NCBI GenBank assembly: GCA_944472135.2 | Contig: OX235262.1 | Span: 25,839,362 to 25,903,361, forward strand | DNA from: Trichobilharzia regenti | Taxonomy: Eukaryota > Platyhelminthes > Trematoda > Strigeidida > Schistosomatidae | Direction: 5' to 3' | DNA length: 64,000 nt | In this document: piece by piece, positions 39,501 through 47,379 of the stretch | How positions within the stretch are numbered: the stretch's first letter is position 1 | Layout: each line of letters opens with the position of its first letter | Made by a program: the position numbers and the translations under genes | Notes under the pieces: generated by a model | Database searches by the model: none | What the model saw: the letters and a program-made list of their open reading frames with translations, nothing else | Told to the model about the DNA's origin: nothing

Positions 39501-42500
39501 ACTGCAGTCAGTGGGGGCGTAGGCGGAGATTACGAAAAGGCATCGGCGAGTAGTGCAGTCCTTCCTCCTTCTTACTGATCCGTTCAGGCGGACAGCACAC
39601 ATTCGGCTATCTACCGGGATCCAGTCAAGCAATGTCTTTTCTGCCCTAGTACTCAAAGCTATCCCTACGCCAGCTAATCCTCGTGAACTAGCTGTGGCAT
39701 CTCCTGACACCCTCAAGGTGAATTTTGCAGATTCAACCTGTTGGCCAGGTGGGGTTAGGTGAATAACCACACTTGGGTCTTGTATGCGTGTTTCTGAAAC
39801 ACAGCATACATCAATGGCTCGTGATGCCAGGGTCTTGGCTAGTGATGCTTGTTGTCCTATTTGGCAAAGTGTCCTAACATTAAGAGCTCCTATATGAAAT
39901 TGGTGGCGCGGCTTTAAGAGGCTGTCGGTGGTGGTTTTTTGGCTTCCATCGTTTTTAGTGGACGCAGAGTGGAGAGGAAGTGGAGAGCTATCAAGTCGAG
40001 GAGTCTCTGTCTGTCTCTGTCTGGATTCAACATAGAACTTGGCACCGAAGTGCAGCAGTTCGAGTTGCCACGTTCCAAATAGCACACAGAGGTAGACAAG
40101 AAGATGAGTGGAGAGAATTAATAGAGTTTGACAAATATAAGAGTGAAACAGAATGGGTAATGGTAGAAAGGAATATGAAAGATTACAGAGATTGAATACA
40201 TCTGCGCCATTGACAACGATTTTGAGCCATGTCACCTATTGTCTCCAGCCATTGATTCCTAGAGTCCCGAGGGCCCCAACCCGGGAGTCTGCATCTCCCT
40301 ACCTGACTCAGTTTAACTGTCAAGGATTTCATGGATTGATGCCATGTTTTTGTTTGGCCACCACTGGCTCTTTTCCAACCTGAACCTATATCAGCTAACA
40401 ATGCCCGTCGGGGGAGGCGGTGGTTAGGCATGCGCACCACGTGACCTAGCCATCTTAGTCTATGTAACTTTATAACCTCGTCGATTGATTTTCCCTCTTT
40501 GCCCAACACTCTACGCCTAACGTCAACATTACTTATTTTGTGAAACCACCTAACGTGAGACAGAGATCGCAGACATCTATGATCGAAAGCAGTCAACCTT
40601 TTCATGTCTTCAACGCGTATTGGCCATGTTTCAGAGCCATAGAGAAGGACGGAGCGAACTGATGAGCAGTACACACGTCCCTTGGTTGATAACCGGATGT
40701 CACGCCTACGCCAGAGATGGTGTAAGTCAGCGAAAGCAGCTCGAGCTTTTCGGATCCGTGCTGAGATTTCATCGCCAATCAGTCCGTTGGTGCTAATACA
40801 ACTTCCCAAGTAGGTGAAGTGGTCAACATGTTCTATCACTTCACTCCCTATCACTAAGTTAGGGGTTGACGTGGTCCAGTCCTGTAGCAGCATCTTACAT
40901 TTTGCAGGGGCGAATCGCATGCCAAACATACGAAGATTGCTGCTCAAGGTGTTCAGAAGACTCTGCATTTTGTCAGCATCCTCCCCTAACAGGACTATGT
41001 CATCTGCATATTCTAAGTCCATTAGATTATTCCCTGGTAACAAGTCGATTCCTAAGTCACTACGTTCAGTTAAGGATACTTCCATTAGCATATCTATGAT
41101 GAAGTTAAACAGAAATGGGGAAAGTGGACATCCCTGTCGGACACCACTGGTTGTTACTAATTCAGATGACAATTCCCCATAAGCCCTTACACGACTACGT
41201 GAGTTTGAATAGAGTGCCTTGATTAGTGCAATGTACTTTCTTGGCACTCCCTTCACAGTCAGACATTGCCATAGTACTTTTCGGTCCACGGAGTCGAAGG
41301 CCGCCTTCAAGTCAAGAAATATGACAATTGTTGGACGCCGAAAAGTGTGTCTATGTTCTAGAATCTGTCGAAGAGTGAAGATATGATCTATGCACCCTCT
41401 ACCTGGTCTAAAGCCTGCTTGATTTTCCCTTGTCTGTTCCTCCCGAGTTCTGCTTAGTCTATGCATGATTACTGAGCCTAGGATTTTAGAGACTATGTTC
41501 GTTAGGCTGATCCCCCTATGATTATCACACGAGGACTTGTTTCCCTTCTTGAATATCGGTATAATGAGTGACTTACCCCAGTCTGATGGTACTGTCTCTG
41601 ATTCCCAGACTTTGCCTAGTACCTCAGTTAATCTACAAACTAGTATGTCACCCCCATATTTAAACACCTCCGGAATAATTCCGTCGGGTCCTGCCGCTTT
41701 GCCTCGTTTCAAATTACTGATAGCTTTTGTAACCTCACCTACAGACGGCGGACCAGTGTCTATATCCCATTCGGGTACGTGGTGGATGGCGGGGAGGTTC
41801 AGTGTGGCTGTAGGCAAGTTAAATTGTTCCTCAAAGTGTTCTTTCCAGCGTTCAAGGCGTCTATCCTGAGAGCTAATTAAGGAGCCATTTTTCTCAGAAA
41901 TAGTCTCACTTATGAATTGCCTTTTCCCGCCCGATTCTGTGATGAGTCTAAAGAGTTGCCTAGTGTTGCCTATCGCCAATGCTTTTTCCATCTCTTTCGC
42001 CTTTGTCACCCACCACTGTTCACGGTCCTTGCGGAGACTTTTAGTAAGTTTCCTTTTGTGCAGCTTTCGCTCCTCATTGAATTCGGAGCTCGCCGGAATA
42101 AGTCTTCTAGCATCTATCAGTTCGGATGAGGCAGTCGAAATCCAGTGGTTTTTACTCACCTTTGGATTTGTCTTATTCACAGCTTTTACAGCTGTATCTA
42201 TAGCTGACTGAATATTCTTCCAGGCTTCTCCAGGGTGAGCACAGCTGTCGGATTCAGATATGCGTTTAGCTAGTTCTTCCTCAAATAGGGATTTAGTTTC
42301 CTGATCGAGCTGGGGGCGTAATGGTTTTACCGCCAGCTGTTTCCTACGTCCGTTCAGTCGTAAGCACACACGAGCCCGGACCAGTGCATGATCGGTATCT
42401 ACACACGTGTTCCAGAAGGAGCGACAATCTCCTACCGACCCACGCCAACGATAGCTTATTGCTATGTGGTCTATTTGTGTCCAGCGTTGGTTTGATGATG

Positions 42501-45500
42501 GGGGTCGCCAGGTTAAACAGTGTCTCTCCTTGTGTTTAAAGTTAGTGCTTACAAGAAACAAATGATTATCTGAACAGAACTGTAGGAGACGGTCACCGTT
42601 GTCGGTTCGCTGGCACGGAACTCCATAGGTGCCACCGACATCCTTCTCAGATTGACACAATTTCCCTACTTGAGCGTTGAAGTCACCAGCTAGAACGACT
42701 ATATCTGAGCGTTTAGCCTTTCTCACCAAACTAGACAGCTTTTGGTAGAACTCATCCTTCGTTTCATCCGAACTGCAGTCAGTGGGGGCGTAGGCGGAGA
42801 TTACGAAAAGGCATCGGCGAGTAGTGCAGTCCTTTCTCCTTCTTACTGATCCGTTCAGACGGACAGCACACATTCGGCTATCTACTGGGATCCAGTCAAG
42901 CAATGTCTTTTCTGCCCTAGTACTCAGAGCTATCCCTACGCCAGCTAATCCCCGTGAACTAGCTGTGGCATCTCCTGACACCCTCAAGGTGAATTTTGAA
43001 GATTCATCCTGTTGGCCAGGTGGGGTTAGGTGAATAACCACACTTGGGTCTTGTATGCGTGTTTCTGAAACACAACATACATCAATGGCTCGAGATGCCA
43101 GGGTCTTAGCTAGTGATGCTTGTTGTCCTATTTGGCAAAGTGTCCTTACATTAAATGCTCCTATATGAAATTGGTGGCGTGGCTTTAGGAGACTATCCGT
43201 GGTGGTTTTTTGGCTTTCGTCGTTTTTAGTGGACGCAGAGTGGAGAGGAAGTGGAGAGCTATCAAGTCGAGGAGTTGCATCAGTGGAATGAAGGCAAGAT
43301 GATAGAGATGAAGATGAAGACAAAGATGAGTGAGTAATAGAGAGGTTTCGTGTGCATTTCGGATTGTGAGGGCGATTGTTACTTCCCGGCTGCCCACACC
43401 GTGGAAGTTGGTTGCGTGACCGCAGAGCCCAGGGGACAACTGCTTGAGGCCGGTCACACGCGGCCTGTTTTTGTTCGTTCTTTTTTGTTTGGTGTGTCTC
43501 AGTAGCAGATTTATCACTCCCGCCCTGTGACACGGCAGCAGGAAGCGCGGTCGTTGTTAATCCGGGCCACGGCCGATCCGGCATGAAATTTTGTAATTTT
43601 GTATTGGACATGATGTTGGATTGGGTAGCTGCTTTTTGTTTAACCGCTATCCAAACAACCTGCCTGGCATGGTAGAACCTCAAGAGACATAAGTCTCAGC
43701 CAGTATAGCTTGATTAGGTCATTGCGGTGTTCAAGCCCGACCACCACGTCAAGGTAGCAGCTTTCGGTCGGAATAATCTCGTTGACTTAGAACATGCATG
43801 CGGATGATATAGTCCTTCTAGATGAAGAGGCTGACAAAATAGAGTCATCTGAACCCCTTGAGCAGCACTCTTCGGATGTTTGGCATGCGATTCGCTTCTG
43901 TCCAAAACAAGATGATGCCGATGCGGGACTGATTTGCACTGACTCACAGTTTAAAGACAGCGGAGTTGTATCAGCCCTAATGAAGTGGTAGCTGACGAAC
44001 CCTCACCGCCAATACAAGAGACTAATATGGAATTTGCCAACTTATTATCCCCGATGTAGAAGTGATATCCGGTTTTCGATTAAAGGATGTGTGACCATGC
44101 AGCAATTCGTTCAGTTCTCCTTTATGTTCGTAAGAAACGGCCATTTTAAGTGGGAGATAAGAAAAGATTAGTCGTCTTTGATCCCAAATGCTTGTGTTCT
44201 ATTCCCCGTGGTGTGGTATAATATGAGAAATATTGAGTCTAAGCGTAGTGCCTTAGATAAGGAGGGTAAATCAATCGATCAGATTGTGAAGTTAAGTTGA
44301 TTGAGATGGTTAAGACAGGTACCAAGCCATAGCCTTCTTCAGTGAGCAATATTAGATTACATTAGATTAGGTTGGAAAATTGTTTGTGGTTCTCACACCA
44401 AGACCTGGAATCAGTCCATGTAGACTATGACAGTTGTTTCCAGTCATAAAGGGAGGTTTAGGCTACCTGACTGGAGTTCTCGCGGTGCTAAGAACCTATG
44501 TTTAGAGACTTGGAGATATGGCTCAAATCGTTGCCAATGACGCAAGACGCATTAACATCTCGTGACCATCCATGTCCATTAAAACTTCATATTTTTCCAT
44601 AATATTCATAATTCCATACATTTCACTATAGCGTTTTTGAATAGCTTTTTTGTTTCCATTTTGTATACTATATGGCAAATTGAACTATTGCACATCAGTT
44701 CTAAGTTCTATGTTGAAACTCGGTCAGCGATAATATTTCCAACAGGCTACTTTGGGCTAGCAGCAAGAGCTGCCTTCACTTCATACTGACCGGTGAGGAA
44801 AGACTAGTAAGCGAAAAAGAATTCTGGCAGTGGATCAACCAAGAACCCATTGGTGGCCAAACAAAAACATGGCCTCATCAATCCATGAAATCCTTGACAG
44901 TTAAACTGAGTCAGGCAGGGAGATGCAGACTTCCAGGTTGGGACCCTCGGGACTCTAGGAATCAATGGCTGGAGACAATAGGTGACATGGCTCAAAATCG
45001 TTGTCAATGGCGCAGATGTATTCAGTCTCTGCAATCTTTCATATTCCTTTCTACCATTACCCATTCTGTTTCACTCTTATACTTGTCAGACTGTATTGAT
45101 TCTCTTCACTCATCTTCTTGTCTACATCTGTGTGCTATTTGGAAGGTGGCAACTCGAACTGCTGCACTTCGGTGCCAAGTTCTATGTTGAATCCAGACAG
45201 AGACATTGGTCAACAAAACTAGTATCACCTAAAATACCGTTGTTGCAACACTAACTTGAATTTTTTTTGGCCACGAAGGAATATATATATATATATATAA
45301 AGACAAACAGTCTTCAATTTATAAAAGAGCCAACCTGAAGTATCTAGCAGTGTAACTGCAAAAATGGACTGTGTTAGGCGAACTCGCACGTCAAAATGTC
45401 TTAGTAACGCACATATCCTTACCCTTTGCGATATCCTGCCTACCAATTATTCACACTACTACCAGTCAAAATCAAACAACAATTTAATAACTAAGTTATA

Positions 45501-46624
45501 AAGAACTTTAAAACATTAAAATATTAACTAACGCTGATTTCTCCACAGTAGCAAGTGTAAGGTACGTTGAACTATGTTCACATTCAAGTTCGTATACCTC
45601 CTCAACTTCCGTAGTATTCACTACAATCTTCTACAAAATTGAAAACATTAGGAAGTTAGATGAAAGGCCAAACTGAACTACAAAAGTGAAAAATATTATT
45701 GAAAGACAACTAAAATTCAAAGACGATTTTTTTAGAAACTAGATGGAGCCCCGTAAAACCTAACGTAAACAACATGACTACTCATACTTACCTTCACATC
45801 ATGAGCTGACAATAAATTTACGATGTGATCCATGTTTGTCAAACAAATCAAAATACTAAAGCTTTGAGGCTTCTAAGTAACATTATGCAACCCCATCCAG
45901 GAATGAGGACTTATTTTCACTTTCGAACATGTATACAGCACAGCCAAACCAAGTACGCCTAACAACCTACGAACTCAGGCTACACACCCGTCAGTGCGAA
46001 CAATCACTTTTGATTAGTACACCAAAAACTCTCCGACATCGATTCCAAATGGGGATCAAAGGCTTATTCTTGCAAGTTATTTAGAAATAATGCGATACTA
46101 AAGAAAGTCCCAAAATACTGCGACAAGCAGCCCACAATAAAAGGGTCCCCAAAAGGCTTGATGGCAGTATATGCTGTCTCTCGTCCTTTTTTTGGAGGTT
46201 TTTTTGCGAAAGGTGCGTCAAGGAAAACTAGTGTGCCTAGGTGGTTTAGATACTCCAAAAGTCAAATCACTCGGAGAATCTCAATAAAAAGGCATATTCT
46301 TGAAAAGTTTTCTGCTTACACACGACACCTATAAACACGAAACCAGGAAATATGTGATATCCAACGGACGAATGATAAACCAACTTTACAATAGTAATAT
46401 TTCTATAAACATAACAACATGTGAACATACCAGATTTTGCTGTTCGTCGCAAACTAGAGTAATACTGCCTCTCTACAAAAATTAAGGCGTGACCAAGCGC
46501 TTACCTCTTTTTTAACGGACTCTAAAGCACGAAGAAGACTTTCTGTTAGCCTCAGGTGAATAAAATCTTGGTTGCGTTCTTGGTGAATATATATAGGCAC
46601 CGTCATTTTTGATCGCAGCGCCAT
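18761..46624 (-). CDS. Nine-exon host gene, 319-residue basic coiled-coil protein
   Basis: Coding exons (minus strand, in order): 46624-46505, 45872-45792, 45630-45533, 34189-34076, 34035-33964, 31381-31315, 28648-28617, 27279-26997, 18853-18761. The total is 960 nt including TAA. All donors are GT (gtaagc, gtaagt, gttagt, gtatgt, gtgagt), all acceptors AG, and every junction keeps frame. The start at 46624 was chosen because its context (gaagATGG) is strong; an in-frame ATG follows at 46606. Residues 1-40 contain [14 protein letters not shown]. Residues about 150-235 are rich in Lys, Ser and Thr with basic runs ([17 protein letters not shown]), suggesting nuclear localisation. Residues about 240-310 look coiled-coil. 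The C-terminus is VPVESV. I do not recognise it. The N-terminal part faintly recalls the ELL elongation-factor domain (LTxSxxRAxE), but no ELL C-terminal domain is visible. Introns range from 40 bp to 11.3 kb. Confidence 0.85.
18940..19140 (+). mobile_element. tRNA-derived SINE
   Basis: The head gtgcgtcggtggctcagctattatgac has the B-box-like gggatttgatcccc. The body is as in 815-1012 (gggctactgatatcac, cagtgtggaatcaagg) with an A-rich tail aaaaaaataaataaata. It lies just past exon 9, in intron 8. Confidence 0.8.
19200..19318 (-). mobile_element. Degenerate hammerhead SINE tail
   Basis: Inverted agttagagaaccag and a degenerate ribozyme (gtacagctgttttgtctttgtttgggattcgttagcagtac). The core GAAA and CTGA bases are altered. 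Confidence 0.55.
19319..20334 (+). pseudogene. Old RTE-like element, upstream part
   Basis: Starts at a position equivalent to ISSQDRRL of the intact element and runs through a [11 protein letters not shown] block, RT remnants and a TYLGS-like block. It ends where a younger copy inserted. Many stops and indels. It resumes at 21717. Confidence 0.8.
20335..21716 (-). mobile_element. 5'-truncated RTE-like insertion with 12-bp duplication
   Basis: Target duplication aaaaggctaact lies at 20323-20334 and 21717-21728. The minus-strand frame 21576-20503 (357 residues) holds [18 protein letters not shown] and the RLRWLGHV C-terminal region, ending RRCIQSL. The tail is of the CAGACAGAC type. It is nearly identical to the intact copy at 40183-43611 in this region, so it is young. 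One base lost near 21600 breaks the frame into the upstream RT. Confidence 0.92.
21729..22261 (+). pseudogene. Old RTE-like element, downstream part
   Basis: Continues the element broken at 20334. It holds C-terminal coding remnants (gttaggcgtcgagtgttagg, ttgagatggctaggacac) and the 3' UTR (gtgtggcaactcgaactgcggcacttctgtgc). Confidence 0.8.
22262..22990 (-). mobile_element. Tandem hammerhead-SINE units
   Basis: The first unit is a degenerate hammerhead (22310-22372), tRNA-like part (22385-22450) and body (22455-22680). A second, more diverged tRNA-like part and body follow in the same orientation (22690-22990: ggatcaaacccaggaaattcaggttac, then tatatacagcacgacgaccgcc). The direct tandem order agrees with the multimeric arrangement known for hammerhead repeats. 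Confidence 0.65.
22991..24381. other. Intron 8 sequence, mostly unassigned
   Basis: Holds the TTA microsatellite at 23588-23647, which follows attgtttgaaataaag, probably the 3' tail of an old non-LTR element. Nothing else was recognised. Confidence 0.4.
23588..23647. repeat. (TTA)n microsatellite
   Basis: Long run of ATT/TTA units. Confidence 0.95.
24392..26134 (-). mobile_element. RTE-like insertion (subfamily B), itself interrupted
   Basis: Target duplication taacagatat lies at 24382-24391 and 26135-26144. 3' UTR text ttttcgacatagaactttgcac (inverted) marks subfamily B, shared with 36731-40003. C-terminal coding text is badly decayed. It is interrupted at 25402-25985 by a second B copy. 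The 5' end is truncated within the RT. Confidence 0.88.
25402..25985 (-). mobile_element. RTE-like insertion nested in the previous element
   Basis: Target duplication cgcctagaagg lies at 25391-25401 and 25986-25996. The TCTGTCTGTCTG tail adjoins the left duplication. The minus-strand frames 25937-25731 and 25854-25585 carry the C-terminal RLRWLGRV region and RRCIHSL end. 5' truncated. Confidence 0.92.
26445..26770. mobile_element. Inverted pair of degenerate hammerhead SINEs
   Basis: Minus copy 26445-26640: tRNA-like part and a hammerhead with CTGATGA and GAAA present but stem II no longer pairing (26506-26556). Plus copy 26645-26770: gcatactgccggtgattcccaaactagcatgaaacggctgtccagtact, degenerate. 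They meet head to head. Confidence 0.6.
26997..27279 (-). CDS. Exon 8 of the nine-exon gene
   Basis: 283 nt between atgtatctag and gtgagt. It encodes the longest part: [10 protein letters not shown], a Ser/Pro/Lys-rich linker, then the charged helix [19 protein letters not shown] and [20 protein letters not shown]. Confidence 0.9.
27280..28129. other. Intron 7 sequence, mostly unassigned
   Basis: Weak similarity to the 3' part of the 16713 SINE family near 27900-28000. Nothing else was recognised. Confidence 0.35.
28130..28520 (-). repeat. Dispersed repeat family copy
   Basis: Inverted relative of 575-1150 and 10946-11540 (aaccaagaacctattg, cttggaacccaaggg). The target text of the insertion at 44855 belongs to the same family. 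Confidence 0.45.
28617..28648 (-). CDS. Exon 7 of the nine-exon gene (32-nt microexon)
   Basis: 32 nt between cttttgtag and gtaagc. It encodes [10 protein letters not shown] plus a split codon completed by the first base of exon 8. The length keeps phase between exons 6 and 8. It contains an ATG, so a shorter product could start here. Confidence 0.75.
28700..29539. other. Intron 6 sequence, unassigned
   Basis: No gene or repeat was recognised. Confidence 0.35.
29540..30850 (-). pseudogene. Old RTE-like element with large internal deletion
   Basis: The right part (30850-30060, minus) keeps the leader and endonuclease start ([14 protein letters not shown]). The left part (30050-29540) is the C-terminal region. 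Most of the RT between them is missing. Many stops. Confidence 0.75.
31315..31381 (-). CDS. Exon 6 of the nine-exon gene
   Basis: 67 nt between ccaatatag and gtgagt. It encodes [19 protein letters not shown]..., with a basic patch that could be a nuclear localisation signal. Confidence 0.8.
31457..31472. repeat. (TA)n microsatellite
   Basis: Short TA run just left of the LTR-like block. Confidence 0.85.
31480..31780 (+). mobile_element. Diverged relative of the 172-479 LTR
   Basis: Shares, in order, cggtgagagc, tacgtcaatgt, caaccaatcagaagact, gcctataataatgta, tataaatatgtg and cttctgttgttaca. Like the first copy it lies next to a TA tract. Ends are not clean. Confidence 0.6.
32085..32550 (-). 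pseudogene. Non-LTR retrotransposon 3' end
   Basis: aataataatttgctttattccaaaacagtacttgcg matches the 3' end of the element at 2040-3240. The rest is noncoding. Confidence 0.45.
32570..32965 (-). pseudogene. Old RTE-like C-terminal remnant, split by a SINE
   Basis: Inverted RTE 3' coding text (gagaacaatttcgagccgtatcacc, tcccgaggacc) stops at 32656 and resumes at 32908 (gaggaccttaaccagaaagtagg). Confidence 0.7.
32657..32907 (+). mobile_element. tRNA-derived SINE (16713 family)
   Basis: Duplicated gaggacc at 32650-32656 and 32908-32914. tRNA-like head aggcgttggtggcttggtggtag with B-box ggttcgaccc. Body has agtttagcatgaggttagcaacccc; A-rich tail. Confidence 0.85.
33022..33205 (+). mobile_element. 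tRNA-derived SINE (815 family)
   Basis: tRNA-like head gtgcgtcggtggcacactggttaggac with ggggttcgatcccc and ccgacgcac. Body tttgggctaccgatatcc and cagtgtggaatcaagctg. It runs directly into a long TA tract. Confidence 0.85.
33206..33280. repeat. (TA)n microsatellite
   Basis: About 75 bases of alternating TA, probably grown from the SINE tail. Confidence 0.95.
33281..33963. other. Intron 5 sequence, unassigned
   Basis: A TA run lies at 33533-33560. Nothing else was recognised. Confidence 0.35.
33964..34035 (-). CDS. Exon 5 of the nine-exon gene
   Basis: 72 nt between atccgttttag and gtatgt. It encodes [19 protein letters not shown]..., continuing the charged helix of exon 4. Confidence 0.85.
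34076..34189 (-). CDS. Exon 4 of the nine-exon gene
   Basis: 114 nt; the acceptor is tctctttgcag and the donor gtaagc. It encodes [15 protein letters not shown]... and a helix-prone [16 protein letters not shown] segment. Only a 40-bp intron (34036-34075) separates it from exon 5. Confidence 0.85.
34501..34881 (-). mobile_element. Short RTE-like insertion (subfamily B)
   Basis: Target duplication ccctcactacatt lies at 34488-34500 and 34882-34894. It starts with the CTGTCTGTCTGTCTG tail and holds only the 3' UTR and last coding part. Inserted into intron 3 of the host gene. Confidence 0.93.
35150..36390 (+). pseudogene. Degraded SR2/RTE-like element, second lineage
   Basis: Plus-strand remnants of an endonuclease ([12 protein letters not shown], then [10 protein letters not shown] near 35440-35535) are followed by RT remnants ([11 protein letters not shown] near 36185). 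This lineage differs from the FNVRTL-type elements and matches the remnant at 1270-1600. Confidence 0.5.
36400..36730 (+). pseudogene. Old RTE-like element, part before the tandem insertion
   Basis: RT remnants [11 protein letters not shown] and [10 protein letters not shown] with an internal deletion. It stops at ttgtcaccaccacg, the position corresponding to LLPPGN. It resumes at 43772 with aataatctcgttgacttag. Confidence 0.75.
36731..40003 (-). mobile_element. RTE-like copy B, 5' truncated, tandem partner
   Basis: 3' tail TCTGTCTGTCTG abuts the interrupted element at 36730. The minus-strand frames 40003-39429, 39390-37726 and 37747-36914 give endonuclease, RT and C-terminal region. Two single-base shifts separate them (near 39440 and 37760). 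The left partner of its 5' end is not its own leader but the 3' tail of copy A. Confidence 0.88.
36914..40003 (-). pseudogene. Endonuclease-RT ORF of copy B, two frameshifts
   Basis: The APE endonuclease begins at [11 protein letters not shown] (about 39890). The SETR catalytic Glu and RT motifs [26 protein letters not shown] and YADDIVLL are present, and the C-terminal RLRWLGHV region follows, ending RRCIHSL. A one-base loss in the LVRKAKR region and a loss in the LLPGNN region each shift the frame. Otherwise the sequence is well preserved. Confidence 0.85.
40183..43611 (-). CDS. Intact endonuclease-reverse transcriptase of an RTE-like element
   Basis: An uninterrupted frame of 1142 residues from the first ATG at 43611; the frame is open 24 codons further upstream without an ATG. 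Residues about 1-150 are a Ser/Thr/Pro-rich leader. About 152-410 is an APE-type endonuclease ([28 protein letters not shown]) that nicks the target. About 610-900 is the reverse transcriptase ([44 protein letters not shown]). A C-terminal region with [16 protein letters not shown] and [13 protein letters not shown] follows, ending RRCIQSL. All catalytic residues I can locate are present. This is the only potentially active protein-coding transposon in the window. Confidence 0.9.
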   Translation of the reverse strand: MSNTKLQNFMPDRPWPGLTTTALPAAVSQGGSDKSATETHQTKKNEQKQAACDRPQAVVPWALRSRNQLPRCGQPGSNNRPHNPKCTRNLSITHSSLSSSSSLSSCLHSTDATPRLDSSPLPLHSASTKNDESQKTTTDSLLKPRHQFHIGAFNVRTLCQIGQQASLAKTLASRAIDVCCVSETRIQDPSVVIHLTPPGQQDESSKFTLRVSGDATASSRGLAGVGIALSTRAEKTLLDWIPVDSRMCAVRLNGSVRRRKDCTTRRCLFVISAYAPTDCSSDETKDEFYQKLSSLVRKAKRSDIVVLAGDFNAQVGKLCQSEKDVGGTYGVPCQRTDNGDRLLQFCSDNHLFLVSTNFKHKERHCLTWRPPSSNQRWTQIDHIAISYRWRGSVGDCRSFWNTCVDTDHALVRARVCLRLNGRRKQLAVKPLRPQLDQETKSLFEEELAKRISESDSCAHPGEAWKNIQSAIDTAVKAVNKTNPKVSKNHWISTASSELIDARRLIPASSEFNEERKLHKRKLTKSLRKDREQWWVTKAKEMEKALAIGNTRQLFRLITESGGKRQFISETISEKNGSLISSQDRRLERWKEHFEEQFNLPTATLNLPAIHHVPEWDIDTGPPSVGEVTKAISNLKRGKAAGPDGIIPEVFKYGGDILVCRLTEVLGKVWESETVPSDWGKSLIIPIFKKGNKSSCDNHRGISLTNIVSKILGSVIMHRLSRTREEQTRENQAGFRPGRGCIDHIFTLRQILEHRHTFRRPTIVIFLDLKAAFDSVDRKVLWQCLTVKGVPRKYIALIKALYSNSRSRVRAYGELSSELVTTSGVRQGCPLSPFLFNFIIDMLMEVSLTERSDLGIDLLPGNNLMDLEYADDIVLLGEDADKMQSLLNTLSSNLRMFGMRFAPAKCKMLLQDWTTSTPNLVIGSEVIEHVDHFTYLGSCISTNGLIGDEISARIRKARAAFADLHHLWRRRDIRLSTKGRVYCSSVRSVLLYGSETWPIRVEDMKRLTAFDHRCLRSLSHVRWFHKISNVDVRRRVLGKEGKSIDEVIKLHRLRWLGHVVRMPNHRLPRRALLADIGSGWKRASGGQTKTWHQSMKSLTVKLSQVGRCRLPGWGPRDSRNQWLETIGDMAQNRCQWRRCIQSL
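43736..43771 (-). ncRNA. Possible HDV-like ribozyme 5' half at start of copy A
   Basis: CCGACC at the first bases of the element can pair with GGTCGG, with a small ACC/GGT hairpin just before it, as in the 5558 copy. The pairing is kept although bases differ between copies. P2 and P4 were not placed. Confidence 0.3.
43772..44740 (+). pseudogene. Old RTE-like element, part after the tandem insertion
   Basis: Continues 36400-36730: [10 protein letters not shown], a TYLG region lost, C-terminal remnants (ttgagatggttaagacaggt), and a 3' UTR ending agttctatgttgaaactcgg. Heavily mutated. Confidence 0.75.
44855..45203 (+). mobile_element. Short RTE-like insertion
   Basis: Target duplication cattggt lies at 44848-44854 and 45204-45210. 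It contains the last coding part ([19 protein letters not shown]) and 3' UTR with tail cagacagaga. Confidence 0.9.
45204..45532. other. Intron 3 sequence, unassigned
   Basis: TA run at 45280-45299. Otherwise nothing was recognised. Confidence 0.35.
45533..45630 (-). CDS. Exon 3 of the nine-exon gene
   Basis: 98 nt, phase 0 in and two bases out. The acceptor is aattttgtag and the donor gttagt. It encodes an acidic stretch ([14 protein letters not shown]). Confidence 0.8.
45792..45872 (-). CDS. Exon 2 of the nine-exon gene
   Basis: Twenty-seven codons ([14 protein letters not shown]...), phase 0 on both sides. The acceptor ttacttag is weak in pyrimidines. Alternative AGs 11 and 17 bases downstream would break phase. 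The donor is gtaagt. Confidence 0.7.
46505..46624 (-). CDS. Exon 1 of the nine-exon gene
   Basis: Forty codons starting [13 protein letters not shown] and ending in phase 0 before gtaagc (46499-46504). An ORF at 46064-46258 inside intron 1 has no splice support. Confidence 0.8.
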
Positions 46625-47379
46625 CTTCAATATCCAATATCGTTTTTACAAGCTAATTTAAACCAATTTGATTTCTTTGCGCTTGCTTCTTGATTGTAAG
46701 GTATAGGTTCCTGATCTTCCGTAAACTTCTGCGTAGCTCGTCCCGCCACTCGACTGTCAAAGCTTTGGTTGACTCCAAAGGGAGTAGTACTGGGATTAAT
46801 TATATGTGGCTTGTAGTATGAGGTTTGTTAAGACTGTTACTACTGTGAATGGAGTTGATCCTTTCGCTAATCAATGTCCAATACTGGCTCTTACAAAATA
46901 GGAATTCCCCGCATTGGTTTGTATTGATCATTCACATACCATAGCAACCCCCCTGGCCGCGTTCAAGGAACTCAAGGTCAAACAAGACATCGTGGTCAAC
47001 CACCTAACGAAACCGGATAAGGGCACTCAGTCAATGGCCGTAATTTCGTTAGCAAAGTAGTCGGCTCTTTTTTATCTCCTACTTGTAATCCATGGTGACA
47101 AGGTCACAATTAACTGAAAATCTTAGGTACTAGCATTATTGTTATATACAACATTTCTATATGTATATAAATATGACTTCGCTGCCACTAAAAACACCAA
47201 ATAATAACTGCCATTAACAATCCTGTAATACTGTCGCTATAGAAGGTTTTAATATTATTCGATAAAATCAGATGCCATATTGCACAAAGTGTGAAAATTC
47301 AACAGTGTATCACTAGTACTGTTTTGAAATAAAGCAAATTACTTTTATTATTCAACCAAGACTTTTCAAGGAGCTTCCA
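46625..47379. other. Region upstream of the nine-exon gene
   Basis: Presumed promoter side of the minus-strand gene. No TATA box or CpG cluster is clear. The rightmost 100 bases hold ttgaaataaagcaaattac, resembling the 3' end of a non-LTR element. Confidence 0.35.

Larger units (their letters stand above)
40004..43771 (-). mobile_element. RTE-like copy A, full length
   Basis: 5' end ccgaccgaaagctgc (inverted, 43771) equals that of the 5558 copy. 3' end is a cagacagagacagacagagac tail at about 40004-40024. It contains a continuous ORF. It lies in intron 3 of the host gene in the sense orientation. Confidence 0.9.

Noticed and set aside
46064..46258. 64-residue ORF in intron 1 of the host gene
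   Set aside because: No splice signals frame it and no repeat or domain was recognised; exons 1 and 2 join in phase without it.
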